Shown here in pieces: positions 31,484-41,143 of a stretch of DNA of 64,000 nucleotides. The stretch comes from Blepharisma japonicum. Lineage: Eukaryota; Ciliophora; Heterotrichea; Heterotrichida; Blepharismidae. The stretch is from NCBI GenBank assembly GCA_949751835.1, contig CATKHK010000042.1, positions 248,001 to 312,000 on the forward strand, written 5' to 3'. Each line of letters begins with the position of its first letter. Positions within the stretch are counted from its first letter, which is position 1. A program made the translations under genes and the position numbers. Below the pieces are notes generated by a model. That model saw only the letters and a program-made list of their open reading frames with translations. It searched no databases and had not been told where the DNA came from.

Positions 31484-32629
31484 CTAAATTCTGACAAAGT
31501 ATTTAGACTCCTTGAATTTTTCAAACGCCGGATCAATATAATAAAAATAAATGTATTTTTTCAACTCTGTAAAAAAATATCTCTCTAAATCTCCATGCTT
31601 CATATAGTATTTTAGATCAGAGCTAATCTTACTACGCATGCTATCAGGAATGCTAATTCTCTTTTCCTTTAAAAAGCCATCATTAATTTCATCAGCGTTT
31701 TTAATTGTTGGATCAATCTCAAATTTTTCAATTTTTACAATTAAATTTATATAAATTTCATGAACAGCGTTATTCTTTTTATTGAACTCTATAAATTGTT
31801 CATATATCTTTCTGTGCTCAAATATCATTTTTGAATCTATATCTATAGGAAGTGGAGTTTCTATTTCATTTAAGTCTCTTCAAGATATTATAAATGCAGA
31901 TACTATGATAAGTATATTTCGAACAGGCAATACTATCAACAAGTAATAATAAACGGTATCTGCGGTAAAGCATGCAGAAGTTAAGGACATTGACCATATA
32001 ATTCCCATTAAACAAAGCTCAAGCTTGAGCTTATGATTTACTTGGTTTTTATATAATTTTATCAAAAATACGCATATGAGAACAAGCTCAAAAATGTCTC
32101 ATAAAGTCCACACAAAAATGTACATATCATTTGTCAACCCGTATATTCTTTCTGGTGTCGTTTCTAGCATTGCATCAATTAGAAAATAAAGTGAAGGGAG
32201 AGCTGAAGCCATTGTATAGATAACAATGACTCTAATATTTCACGACCATTCAACTCTTTTCTCCCGTTTTTGAAATTTTTCTAGAGAAGAATATTGGCCT
32301 AATTTTAATTTGGTCAATAAGTTAAGCCTGTAAATTTTCAGGATATTTGAGCAATAATGTCAGTGGTGAGAATAAATCGAAACGATATAGAAAAATAAAG
32401 CATAACGATAAGTTTCTTCAAGCCGTAATATCGTGAGAAATCCCAAAGACAATAATGAATTTGCTTCTATGCAGTTAGATATTGTTGCAGAAAATACGAT
32501 TTGACGGCATCTTGAATGTAAACTGTAATCATTGATCGATTTCAAAAATTTAATGTACTTATAATAAGCTAAGCTTAGTAAGAGCATCGCAACAGGCCAG
32601 GATATTCATATAAATACATCAGAGTTCAT
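31484..32629 (-). CDS. Seven-TM receptor with C-terminal RGS domain
   Basis: A single frame of 381 residues with five TGA Trp codons, TAG stop. Seven hydrophobic segments span residues about 5-260 (first FIWISWPVAMLLLSLAYY; last YLLIVLPVRNILIIVSAFII). The C-terminal 115 residues fit an RGS domain (KIYEQFIEFNKKNNAVHEIY, then PDSMRSKISSDLKYYM, and a terminal FEKFKESKYF helix like the usual xYPxFLxSxxY). RGS proteins speed GTP hydrolysis by Gα; 7TM-RGS fusions (AtRGS1 in plants, also in protists) are thought to sense a ligand and release Gα self-activation. The ligand is unknown. Confidence 0.8.
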
Positions 32630-32745
32630 ATTTTATATCTTTAAATTGCAATTGCCTTAATAAATCATAGAGAATCAGGCTCTCTCGGAAAATCACCAAT
32701 AATTTTAATAAAAATCTATAAATTTACTCAATTATTAACATAATT

Positions 32746-33270
32746 TTAAAAATATTTCGTTCCACCATATGTTTGATACCCTTTTATATCATTTTTATTT
32801 GCTGTCAATATAGGACTGTGCAAAGAAATAGTGTGGATGATTGGCTCTGTTTTCAAGAGATTTTTCCTGTAAATAAACCCTATGGTAAGACACCCAATAA
32901 TGACCAGACAAGAGCATATAAGTGCATAAGCTAAAATCATTGAGTTTTGCTTTCCAATTTCTCCAGCGAATCCTGAGTAGAGTAAAATCCCCAAAGTAAA
33001 CGAAGATTGAATTACTAATAAAACCAAGATCGCAGATAAATAGCAGCTTATTGCTTCAGAAAGAAATCGAGCTCGATAGCCTATAATAGAGGTAATCGCC
33101 ATAACTAATCCAAGACCTGAAAAGCTTGTATCATACCATGAATATTCTGATGCTATTACACATAAATAGATTCCTGTTGCCGTTGTGCAGAGACCAGCAA
33201 TAAGCAAGAGAGCGTTAAATATGACGTATAGAGTTAAAATCTTGGAAGTTGGTGAAGTCTTTCGTTCCAT
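32746..33270 (-). CDS. Tetraspanin-like four-TM protein
   Basis: Encodes 174 residues from the ATG at 33270 (MERKTSPTSKIL); an in-frame ATG at 33429 would add 53 AT-biased residues that look like untranslated sequence, so I chose the shorter. Four hydrophobic segments lie at about 15-37, 47-65, 72-97 and 108-131. A short Cys-containing cytosolic tail follows. The large extracellular loop with CCG typical of true tetraspanins is missing, so this is only tetraspanin-like in topology. Function unknown. Confidence 0.65.
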   Translation of the reverse strand: MERKTSPTSKILTLYVIFNALLLIAGLCTTATGIYLCVIASEYSWYDTSFSGLGLVMAITSIIGYRARFLSEAISCYLSAILVLLVIQSSFTLGILLYSGFAGEIGKQNSMILAYALICSCLVIIGCLTIGFIYRKNLLKTEPIIHTISLHSPILTANKNDIKGYQTYGGTKYF

Positions 33271-33494
33271 AATTGTTGCCTGATAAATAAAAGGAGTATA
33301 TATTGAGGATTTAAAAGAGTTATTATAATTTGATACTTTATTATTAATTTTATCTACACAAAACTTTATTAAATAGAAAGCTCGCCTATAAATCCTATCT
33401 AGAAACATTTCATATTTAATAAAACTCAATGAAATATCTTTATCAGACTATAGAAATACATTATTCGGTATTAACTGGATAATATTTATTACTT

Positions 33495-34328
33495 CTAGTA
33501 ACTTGCTGGAGGAAAATACCCAGAATCTATGTTTGGCCTCGTCCCACCATATTTCACTTCTAGTACGTCTTCATTGATATCTCCTCTGAGCAAAGGCTCC
33601 CATCCGTCTTTTTGGATAATAATTTTCTTTTTTGTGTCTGAGTCAATAAAAGGCTTTAAAAGTTTATAAATTGCATTCAGCGTCGATGGAAGATTAATTA
33701 CAAACGACTTTTCCAATCTGCACATAAAGTTTATGGACAATTTACTCATCATATTTTTAAGCAAATTAATAGGCAGTTGTGATGCTGTTACGTCTGCCAA
33801 GTCCATAATAATATCCCAGGTCTCAACCTTGCCAGGAACCATCATGTGCTCAATTGCCCAAGTTAATAAAAAGTAATTCAATCTTAAAGCAGCGTTTAAG
33901 TCGACATTGAAATTGAGCATTCTTCTCACATTAATAACCATGATAGGGTGGAACTTTTTGTCTCTTCCGAGAAGATACATAAATCCTTGTTCCTATATAA
34001 ATTTTACAATCATTGTTGAGACCTCATTTATAGGGACAGGGAGTTCAGTTGTAAGTCAAGTTTGGAATTTAGCCATAATTTTCATAGCTTTTTTTGGCTT
34101 TCTTTTTGAAGAATCCATGAATTTAAGAGCCATTCTATGCTGATCATCAACACTGAATAATAATTACCCTGGAGGGATCTGAATTGCATTTTTGGCAGCA
34201 TAAGCGCGAAACTTGGCAAGAGCTTCTTCTTCATCTGGGTCTAAGGGAACAAATGAGTAGACTTTCCTAATTGTTCCTCTTTTTATATCTTCTGGGAGAG
34301 GCTGATATGCTTCTAATGAAGATTCCAT
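33495..34328 (-). CDS. Sec14 / CRAL-TRIO lipid-transfer protein
   Basis: Three exons (introns 34153-34167 and 33993-34007) give 267 residues; TAG stop. The N-terminal CRAL-TRIO-N region includes MALKFMDSSKRKPKKAMKIM with a TGA-encoded Trp (FQTWLTT), followed by the lipid-binding domain: QGFMYLLGRDKKFHPIMVIN, then MCRLEKSFVINLPSTLNAIY and a FIDSDTKKKIII stretch typical of Sec14. Such proteins bind phosphatidylinositol and other lipids and link lipid supply to vesicle traffic. Which lipid is unknown. Confidence 0.87.
33993..34007 (-). other. 15-nt intron, Sec14-like intron 2
   Basis: GTAAAATTTATATAG, phase 0; A at position 10. Confidence 0.9.
34153..34167 (-). other. 15-nt intron, Sec14-like intron 1
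   Basis: GTAATTATTATTCAG, phase 2. The only intron seen that ends CAG instead of TAG; A at position 10. Confidence 0.88.
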
Positions 34329-34566
34329 TTATAAACTCAACTTTAAGAAATCTTAAATTGCTCATGTACAAAATTTTGTTATAAAAAATTAAGGAGACAA
34401 AAAGCTTTAATTAAAGGGCCACTTAATAAATCGTTGACTATTTGAAATGAAGTAGATTTTTACAAAATATGTTGATAAGTAAAAATAAAACCTATTTTCA
34501 TTTAATAATTTATTGGTTAAATATTCTTCAAGGAAATTATAGGTTTGCCATTGCAATTAAATAAGG

Positions 34567-34932
34567 ATGGAGCTTATAATAAATATCACAAGAAATGGAG
34601 TTTTGAAAATCAGCTCTTACCAAAACAAACCCGCTACATTTTAAGGGAAAGGAGGATTTAAAGAAAAAAATCTGAGATTGCTTCATGCTATTGGGGAATC
34701 AATAAGTAACGCTGCTGGAGCAGCAGATAGATCAGTTGCTTTAGGATATGCAAATTTGGAGTGCTTTGAAGCTCTGATGCTTGATGAGAAAGATTCTGAA
34801 GGCAAGCCAAAAAAAGTTTATAAAGTTGTTATTAAACTTTCTCGTGCTTCTAATTTTGAGTCTCTTTACCAAGAATTCAAGAAGACAAGGGCTGAAAATC
34901 AACTTCTAAGTAATTTAATGATTAAAATTTAA
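34567..34932 (+). pseudogene. Alba-like nucleic-acid-binding protein, interrupted by one in-frame TAA
   Basis: From ATG at 34567 the frame runs 25 codons (MELIINITRNGVLKISSY), meets TAA at 34642-34644, then continues open for 95 codons to a TAA at 34930. The downstream part reads like an Alba domain: LRLLHAIGESISNAAGAADR, then SEGKPKKVYKVVIKLSRAS, the latter matching the RGRPVQKAKIEITLAKSE region of plant Alba proteins. No 15- or 16-nt GT-AG intron covers the TAA. Options: a decaying gene copy, an assembly/sequencing error, stop read-through, or translation from a downstream start. Alba assignment is moderately supported. Confidence 0.5.
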
Positions 34933-34934
34933 AC

Positions 34935-35257
34935 TCTACATATCTTTTATTCTCTTTCAATAATCGAATTTTTAATCGCGATAGCAATTGATGTAAGCCA
35001 TAAAAATTCATTTTCTAATCTTACAAAGTTGATTATTATTGGGCTAAAATATTATTATCAAATAAATTTTTAAATTTTTCAACGACAGACTTTAATTTTT
35101 AAATTATAATATAACTTTTATTGTGAAAATAACGAAAAAAGCTAAATTAGAACAAAGGTTGTATCAATCATTACATGAAAAATAATAGTATTGAAACATT
35201 AATTTAAGATTTTAAATTGCAGAACTTGTTTTTTAATTTGTATCTTATACAAAATAT
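34935..35257. other. Intergenic region
   Basis: About 320 AT-rich bases between two same-strand genes, the only landmark being A/T runs. Nothing recognisable. Confidence 0.45.
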
Positions 35258-36430
35258 ATGGAAAAATCAATAAAAAAGATCCCTCAAAATATTCTTCAGA
35301 TTTTAAGTGCAAAAGATAGAAGTGATGATCAAATTGGAAAATTGTTGGATTATTTGGAAACCCTTGAAGACTTTCACGGCTTAATGAAAAATATCCCAAA
35401 GAGTTGCTTAAAACAACTTGGAAAACATTCCAAAATAGAAACTTTTTTTCCTAATTCAGTTGTTTTTACAAAAGGGTCGCCAAGTGATAAGCTCTATGTA
35501 ATTTTGATTGGTCATATAAACATATTTGATACATTAGATGATGGAACCTACAAATTTATAGCTTCTTTATCACGAGGAAAAATGATTGGAGAGAAAAGCT
35601 TGATGAGGAATCAACCTCGCAATGTATCAGCCATGGCAAGAGATAATCTTATTCTACTATCAATTGATGGGGAAATTTTTAAATCGGAGATGAATTACAA
35701 CACTACAATAGAGTTAGAAGAAAAAATAAAATTTTTTGATTTTTACATTCCTGAGCTTAAAAAATACTCAATAGGAATTAAAGAAAAAATTGCAGGGGTT
35801 TTTGATGTTTTAAGACTGAATAAAAAAGAAATATTAATTGAAGAAGGAAATTTTGGGGATAGCCTGTTTTTCATTTCAGATGGCGAATGCATGCTCAGTA
35901 GAGGAGTACCACCTAATAAAACAAATATTATGTCATTAGGAATAGGATGTAGCATAGCTGATGAATGTGTTCTATTAGGAAGAAAAACCGAATTTACTGT
36001 TTTGGTCAACAGCGAGTCAGCATTAGTCTATAAAGCAAAAAGATCTGACTTTTTACCTCTTCTTCCTGAAGATGTTATGTTGAAGCTTGTTCAAACCAGT
36101 AAAGTGAAATATTTTGGGAGGAAAAATATCTTAAAACACTCCAAACAGTATCCAAAATTGCAATTTTCTATTGAAAAAAAGAAATTCCCTCTTGCAAGCT
36201 TAGCAGCACAAACTTCAATTAGCAAAATAATTGATAGAAATTCACGAAGAACTCTTGATATCAATAGAAGCGCACTAACTTTTAAGCATAAATCAAAATT
36301 AGATCAACTTAGAGATTTTTCAATTGATTCATTTCATAGACCTTGTATTCCAAACAATCTTTCAGGATCAATAAGTGACAGATGACGGATAAACCCGTTT
36401 CACAATAATAACAAATCTAATATTGCATAA
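35258..36430 (+). CDS. Protein with two tandem cyclic-nucleotide-binding domains
   Basis: Encodes 390 residues; the standard-code end at a TGA (36383) is Trp, after which 15 more codons follow to TAA. Domain A (about 50-150) has a good phosphate-binding cassette: MIGEKSLMRNQPRNVSAMA, matching the FGExALxxxxxRxAxx consensus with Glu and Arg present. Domain B (about 180-285) is degenerate at the same site (IADECVLLGRKTEFTVLV) and may not bind. There is no N-terminal dimerisation/docking helix or inhibitor sequence (RRxxA) typical of PKA-R, and no channel or kinase domain. It may be an unconventional PKA regulatory subunit; a PKA-like catalytic gene is 4 kb upstream. Confidence 0.82.
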
Positions 36431-36603
36431 ATATAATTCATAAAGCTGAAAAGTATAAACTAATATAATTACCTAAGTAATATTTATCTAGTTTAAAAAA
36501 ATGATCAAGAAATAAATAGAAGATTTTCAAATAGCCCCTTAAAACGCGATTCCGCTAACTTTTTTTCAGACATATTTTGTCCGCCAAATAAATTCTAACA
36601 GGA

Positions 36604-37167
36604 ATGATAAAAGGAAGCTATTGGGACATCGACGATATCCTTGCAGAAGAAGAACCAATTCCTGTAAAAACCACAAAAGAATTAAAAGGCCTAGGTTTTC
36701 TAGACATTACAAATAAACCATTAGATTTACCCTCCGAATCCAGATTTCAAGCTCCTTTATGATTGGCGGCAATTTTGCAAAGAACTGAGACAGATATAGA
36801 ACTTCCTAAATATTTTCGTACAAGTTATAGAGCTTCTTTAGAAGCTGATCCCTCGATCGTATCTTTAAAGGCGCAGTCTCAATACTTCTTTGAAGTAGGC
36901 ACAAAATTGACTGAAATCGCTGAAGATGATGATTTGAAGCAGCTTCTGCTGAAAGTTCTAATGAAAAGAATTAAATTTCTTATCGGCTATATAGAGAACA
37001 AATCAAATCCGAATATTCTCAAAAGACTCACAGAGCTTGAAATTAGTATTTATGAAAAGGGTAGGAAAACAATGATCGAACTGGAAGATTGGAGGGAACG
37101 AAAATATGAAAAAATAAGGACTTCTTATTTGTATACAAGACCTATGAGAAAAATGAGGTTAAAATAA
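36604..37167 (+). CDS. GINS3: GINS complex subunit Psf3
   Basis: Psf3 is one of four GINS subunits in the CMG replicative helicase. Encodes 187 residues; without UGA=Trp only the last 134 would be seen. The start SYWDIDDILAEEEPIPVK and the LKGLGFL step match the Psf3 B domain; then come APLWLAAIL (invariant Trp is TGA at 36760-36762) and IELPKYF, ADPSIVSL and YFFEVGTKL as in animal and yeast Psf3. The A-domain helices follow to the C-terminus. Together with MCM10 at 13 kb this places two CMG-related genes in the window, although they are not neighbours. Confidence 0.88.
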
Positions 37168-37345
37168 TGATACTAATAATTTTTTCAAATTTATATTTAG
37201 TTTGATGCTTTATCTGGCTATAGCGACATATTAATTGCAAAAATAAGATTAAGGATTTTTGCAATTTATGATTTATATTTTAAACTAAATAATTCAGTCG
37301 TGCCCTAAAACTTAGGCATAGTCTATTTAAGTTAAATCAAAAGGG

Positions 37346-37417
37346 TCAGAGGCCAAGACTCGAACTTGGGTCACCGGCTTAGAAGGTCTGGCGCATTACC
37401 AACTATGCTACCTCTGA
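37346..37417 (-). tRNA. tRNA-Arg (anticodon UCU), with an imperfect anticodon stem
   Basis: A 72-nt cloverleaf on the minus strand. The acceptor stem pairs TCAGAGG with CCTCTGA (7/7), the D arm is GCAT/ATGC around AGTTGGTA, and the T arm is CCAAG/CTTGG around TTCGAGT. The A box (TAGCATAGTTGG) and B box (AGTTCGAGTCT) are good, and TTTT follows a few bases after the 3' end on the transcribed strand. The loop CTTCTAA has T33 and purine 37 and gives anticodon TCT (reads AGA). The anticodon stem is poor: CCAG-A-C against GCCGG needs one A bulge and one A-C mismatch. It may be functional, edited or a decaying copy. Confidence 0.65.
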
Positions 37418-37894
37418 TGCTTAAAACTAGAAAATTAATTTAGAATTTAGTCGGTATGATTCATTTAATGTTACTATTTTCATCGCTTCAAATCGAATAT
37501 TTTTATCCATGTTTTAAATTATTGAAACTTTAAGAGAAACTTTGAATCATATAAGTCTCTTAATTTATTTATTTTTCGATATATCTTTTAATTGATTTGC
37601 ATTTAAATAATGCAACAAGCTCGATTTTTAGATAAAATAAATAAATCTTGATTTAAAATAATACCTTTATAATTTCACTCTACAGATTAGAAGATAATTA
37701 AACTTTAATGATTTGATAAAATTTAATACTTATTTCTCAAATTATTTAATGCGTTAAAATCACTCAGTTAATGATTTTTCTTAAAGTGTTATCGCTGGAA
37801 AGAGGCTTTTATTTAATTTTAAACTAAATATTAAATACACAAATTATTTAAATTGATCATGTAATTTACTAATGGCTATAAATGGCTCAAAGTT
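37418..37894. other. Intergenic region
   Basis: About 480 AT-rich bases between the tRNA-like gene and the next stop. A short imperfect hairpin is possible at about 37532-37562 (AAGAGA against TCTCTT). No reading frame of note. Confidence 0.4.
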
Positions 37895-38512
37895 TTATGA
37901 GTCCAAATCATCAAAATTTTCACCAAAAAACTCAATTTTTATTTTCTTCAAATGATCACCAACCTCCAGCTCATCTTTTTCGTTAAATGATTTTGCCTTT
38001 CTTTTATATCCAGTTACCATAATCGCATTAAGATTATCATTTAATTCATCAATTTTTCTTTGTGAAACCACAACTTCTTCACTTAATTCCTTATACTTTC
38101 TCGGGATTTCTGTAGCACTTAAATTTTGATTTACAAAATTTTCGTTTATAAAGTTCCCATATTTCACAAGAAAATCAGGAAACCGCTTTTTTAACTCTTT
38201 TTCATAAACTTTCATTCTGTAAGAAAAATTGCCTTTGGTGATATAAGCTATAATATACAGAATTTCTTCATGAGTGAGTGAGTAAAAACTCTTGAATCTC
38301 TTCAAAAGGATCGCCAAAAGACAAATTTCAATATCTGTGAGGTGAAAAAAGTTCGACACATCGTTCAACAAAGTAAAGAGGTGGGAATCGCTCATGATAG
38401 AATAAAAAGGGTTAGCCAAAGCTATCCTTGATACTAACTGCTGACGTTTCGCAGTCACTTGGTTTTTATATTTCATGGACAACAACCGATACACACCAAT
38501 GTTTTTGTTCAT
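37895..38512 (-). CDS. Unknown protein, mostly helical
   Basis: Encodes 205 residues, TAA stop, no TGA codons. The first 130 residues are helix-rich with aromatic and Leu/Ile residues (MSDSHLFTLLNDVSNFFHLT, then LLAILLKRFKSFYSLTHEEI) and look folded. A basic KRKAKSFNEK patch near 170 could be a nuclear signal. I do not recognise the family. It might be a nuclear or adaptor protein, but this is a guess. Confidence 0.6.
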   Translation of the reverse strand: MNKNIGVYRLLSMKYKNQVTAKRQQLVSRIALANPFYSIMSDSHLFTLLNDVSNFFHLTDIEICLLAILLKRFKSFYSLTHEEILYIIAYITKGNFSYRMKVYEKELKKRFPDFLVKYGNFINENFVNQNLSATEIPRKYKELSEEVVVSQRKIDELNDNLNAIMVTGYKRKAKSFNEKDELEVGDHLKKIKIEFFGENFDDLDS

Positions 38513-38898
38513 TATTTATATGACAATTACAAATTGTTGAAAGAATAAGTATGGACTCCTTGATAATAGGAAATACAGCGACGGAAACATAAATTTTTTG
38601 ATTATTAACTTTTCAGAATAATTCATAAACATAAGTCTTTTAAAAATCGAAAGTTGATTCTTTTTTAAGCTATCGATCTTTCATATTGAAATATATTTGT
38701 TAACATATTTTATGAGCTGAAATGAATGTATAAGAAAAGCATTCATCAATATTCTGATCGTAATAAAATGATTCTGGTAAAAATTTATATTTAATTAGAT
38801 TATTAAATAATTCCAAAAACTTTGAGTAGGCTATATTTTGAAATTTATGCAGAAATTATATGCTGAAAGTTTAGCTATCTCTGTTAAATAAATTTATT
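38513..38898. other. Intergenic region
   Basis: About 390 AT-rich bases between divergent starts; nothing recognisable beyond presumed promoters. Confidence 0.4.
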
Positions 38899-40146
38899 AT
38901 GAATATTAATAAGGAAATAAGGAAACAGTCAAGAATTTTTAGATATACAAAAATTGATGATGACAGAATGGTAAGAACTATACAGAATTTAACAACTGAG
39001 GCTTCTGAGTCATGCATAGTAAGAACAAATAAAAGACTATTGACTGCTTACACTCCATTAAGAAGCAGAGCAGGTTCATTTTTGACTCCAAACTCACTTC
39101 CTATCTTTATAGGACATACATCCCTAATTAAAGGTGTATCCAGTGAAATACCAACAGGAATTTACACCTTTTCTCTTCTTTATAAAATTTCCCAAAAGTA
39201 TCCGAAATTTAATCTCTCTATTCCAGATACAATTATTTTCAATTCAGGATTTGATTGCCCAACTGTTATCTCAAACCAGCAAGGATTTTTAGAGTTCATA
39301 CCATACAGAAATGGAATGAATAACTTGCGAAATGAGGCTGCTAACTTATTTTTTAATAAAACCTCTGAAGCTACATATGATACTCCTGGCTCAATAATTA
39401 AATATTCAAATCACATGAAACTTATACAAAGTACGCCTGAAGAATTAATAGAAAGCTGGCCCGATATTTACAAAGATACTTTAATGCAAAGATTTATTAA
39501 ACCAAAAGGATTAAGAGCAAGCAGGGTCAGAGTAATTTTAAAAGAAAATTCTGGCCCAAGAATTTATGTATTTACCAATATTTCAAGAACTGATAATCGA
39601 GAAGACCCTTCTCTAAGAACAAAGAAAAAAGAGATGCAAAGTATCGAGCAAGATATTAAAATCTTTGAAGAAGTCCAAAAAACTATTTACCGGCACCATG
39701 AAATCAAAAAATTTATAAATTCTCAAAGTCTAGAAGACATATTAAAACCTCAAACATCTTCAAAGCAGATGCATTTCTCTCCAATTTCCCCAGGTAAAAT
39801 AAAAGCTTTTAATTTATTTCGAGACAATTTTCGTATAAAAAGAAAACCTTCCTTCGCAAATAACTCATTATTAGAGCGATTCATAACGAGAGATGACATG
39901 AACCATTGCCACATATACGAGGGGAAAATCCAAAGCTATGAAAAGCCTTTGGAGATTGCGCTTTATTTATATGATAAAATAAACAAATATTTTTTCAAAA
40001 ATTTGATGCTTTCTGAGCTTTCTGTTGATTTTATACAGAGAAGTGATGGAGTTTATTTCCTACAAAAAATAGCATCGGGAAAGACAAAACCAATAAGCAA
40101 GCTTCGATTTCATTTATCAGACAAAAAAAGCGATTGAACTAGATAG
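38899..40146 (+). CDS. Unknown protein (415 aa)
   Basis: One frame ending TAG at 40144-40146 after a TGA Trp (KKSDWTR). The protein has basic, polar residues throughout and no TM segment or signal peptide. The C-terminal 60 residues (KPLEIALYLYDKINKYFF, then LSELSVDFIQRSDGVYFLQK) look like a folded alpha/beta element, weakly reminiscent of the strand pairs in ATP-grasp-like domains. I cannot assign a family. Probably ciliate-specific or fast-evolving. Confidence 0.6.
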
Positions 40147-40212
40147 CTATTTTGCGCTAAACCTATCTCAGGATGTTTAAATTATTAATTTAATTTAATA
40201 AAATACTTATAA

Positions 40213-41100
40213 ATGTTCGCTCCAGGTGGATTGCCAATGGCTCCGTTTCGGCCTCCAAGCACAAGTTACATGCCCCGGCCAGAGCTTCCTCCTCATCTTC
40301 AATCTCTATTTAACCCTCGTCCTCCTCTTCCATTTATGAAAGTTCCTGTGAAGCCCAAATGTCGCCCACTAACAGGAATTGCCGAATATGTCGACTTGTT
40401 TGAAGAAGGAGACGCTCCAGAACGTTCTGTCCAAGTTTCATCTCAGCACCTAAAACAGCTTGAAAAAGAAGCCAATATCCAAAAGCACAAAGAAAATCAG
40501 CAAGAAGAATTAAAAAAATACAACCCAAGCGATTACCCTCTCGATTCCAATGCATATAAAACCCTTTTCGTTTGCAGGCTCAGCTATGAGACTAATGAAC
40601 GCAAGCTTAAACGAGAATTTGAAGTTTACGGCCCCATAAGATCAGTTAGTTTAATTAAAGATCGAGAAGGGAAATCCAGAGGGTATGCATTTATTGAGTA
40701 CGAAAATGAAAGCGACTTTAAAACTGCTTATAAAAATGCTGATGGGAGAAAAATTGATGGCAAATGTGCACTTGTAGATTGCGAAAGGGGAAGAACCACT
40801 AAGGACTGGAAACCAAGGAGACTAGGTGGAGGAAAAGGAAATACAAGAGCTATAAGACCTAAAGGCGAAAAACCAAGACCTGATAATATTTTTGACGAAA
40901 GCAGAGGATATAAACCTCATGGCCAAGAGCCTGCAAAACCTTCATCAAGATCAAGATCTCCTCGAGATACAAGAAAATATGAAAATAGAAATCGGCCACC
41001 CCAGCCTAGATATAGAAATAACCCTGAAAAGCCAAGAAGAGATGAATATCGAAGCAGAGAATATCGAAGCCAAGACTATTCAAGAGATAATAAATCTTAG
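40213..41100 (+). CDS. SNRNP70: U1 snRNP 70-kDa protein (U1-70K)
   Basis: Component of the U1 snRNP that recognises 5' splice sites. Encodes 295 residues, no TGA codons. The N-terminal region has the family's LPPHLQSLFNPRPPLPFM and a GIAEYVDLFEEGDAP element; then a charged helix and NAYKTLFVCRLSYETNERKL, the single RRM with RNP2 LFVCRL and RNP1 RGYAFIEYEN. After the RRM follows DGRKIDGKCALVDCERGRT and WKPRRLGGGKG, exactly as in U1-70K. A short RS/RD-rich tail ends the protein. The assignment is strong. It is directly relevant to the genome's 15-nt introns, all of which must be spliced by a U1 carrying this protein. Confidence 0.93.
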   Translation: MFAPGGLPMAPFRPPSTSYMPRPELPPHLQSLFNPRPPLPFMKVPVKPKCRPLTGIAEYVDLFEEGDAPERSVQVSSQHLKQLEKEANIQKHKENQQEELKKYNPSDYPLDSNAYKTLFVCRLSYETNERKLKREFEVYGPIRSVSLIKDREGKSRGYAFIEYENESDFKTAYKNADGRKIDGKCALVDCERGRTTKDWKPRRLGGGKGNTRAIRPKGEKPRPDNIFDESRGYKPHGQEPAKPSSRSRSPRDTRKYENRNRPPQPRYRNNPEKPRRDEYRSREYRSQDYSRDNKS

Positions 41101-41143
41101 GTTGAAGAATAAGTAAATGTAAGGCAAACTTTAGATTGAAAAA

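Noticed and set aside
37346-37417. Possible suppressor tRNA with anticodon CUA (reading UAG).
   Set aside because: That reading needs a shifted loop whose stem does not pair; the CTTCTAA loop with anticodon UCU fits better, and UAG clearly acts as a stop here.
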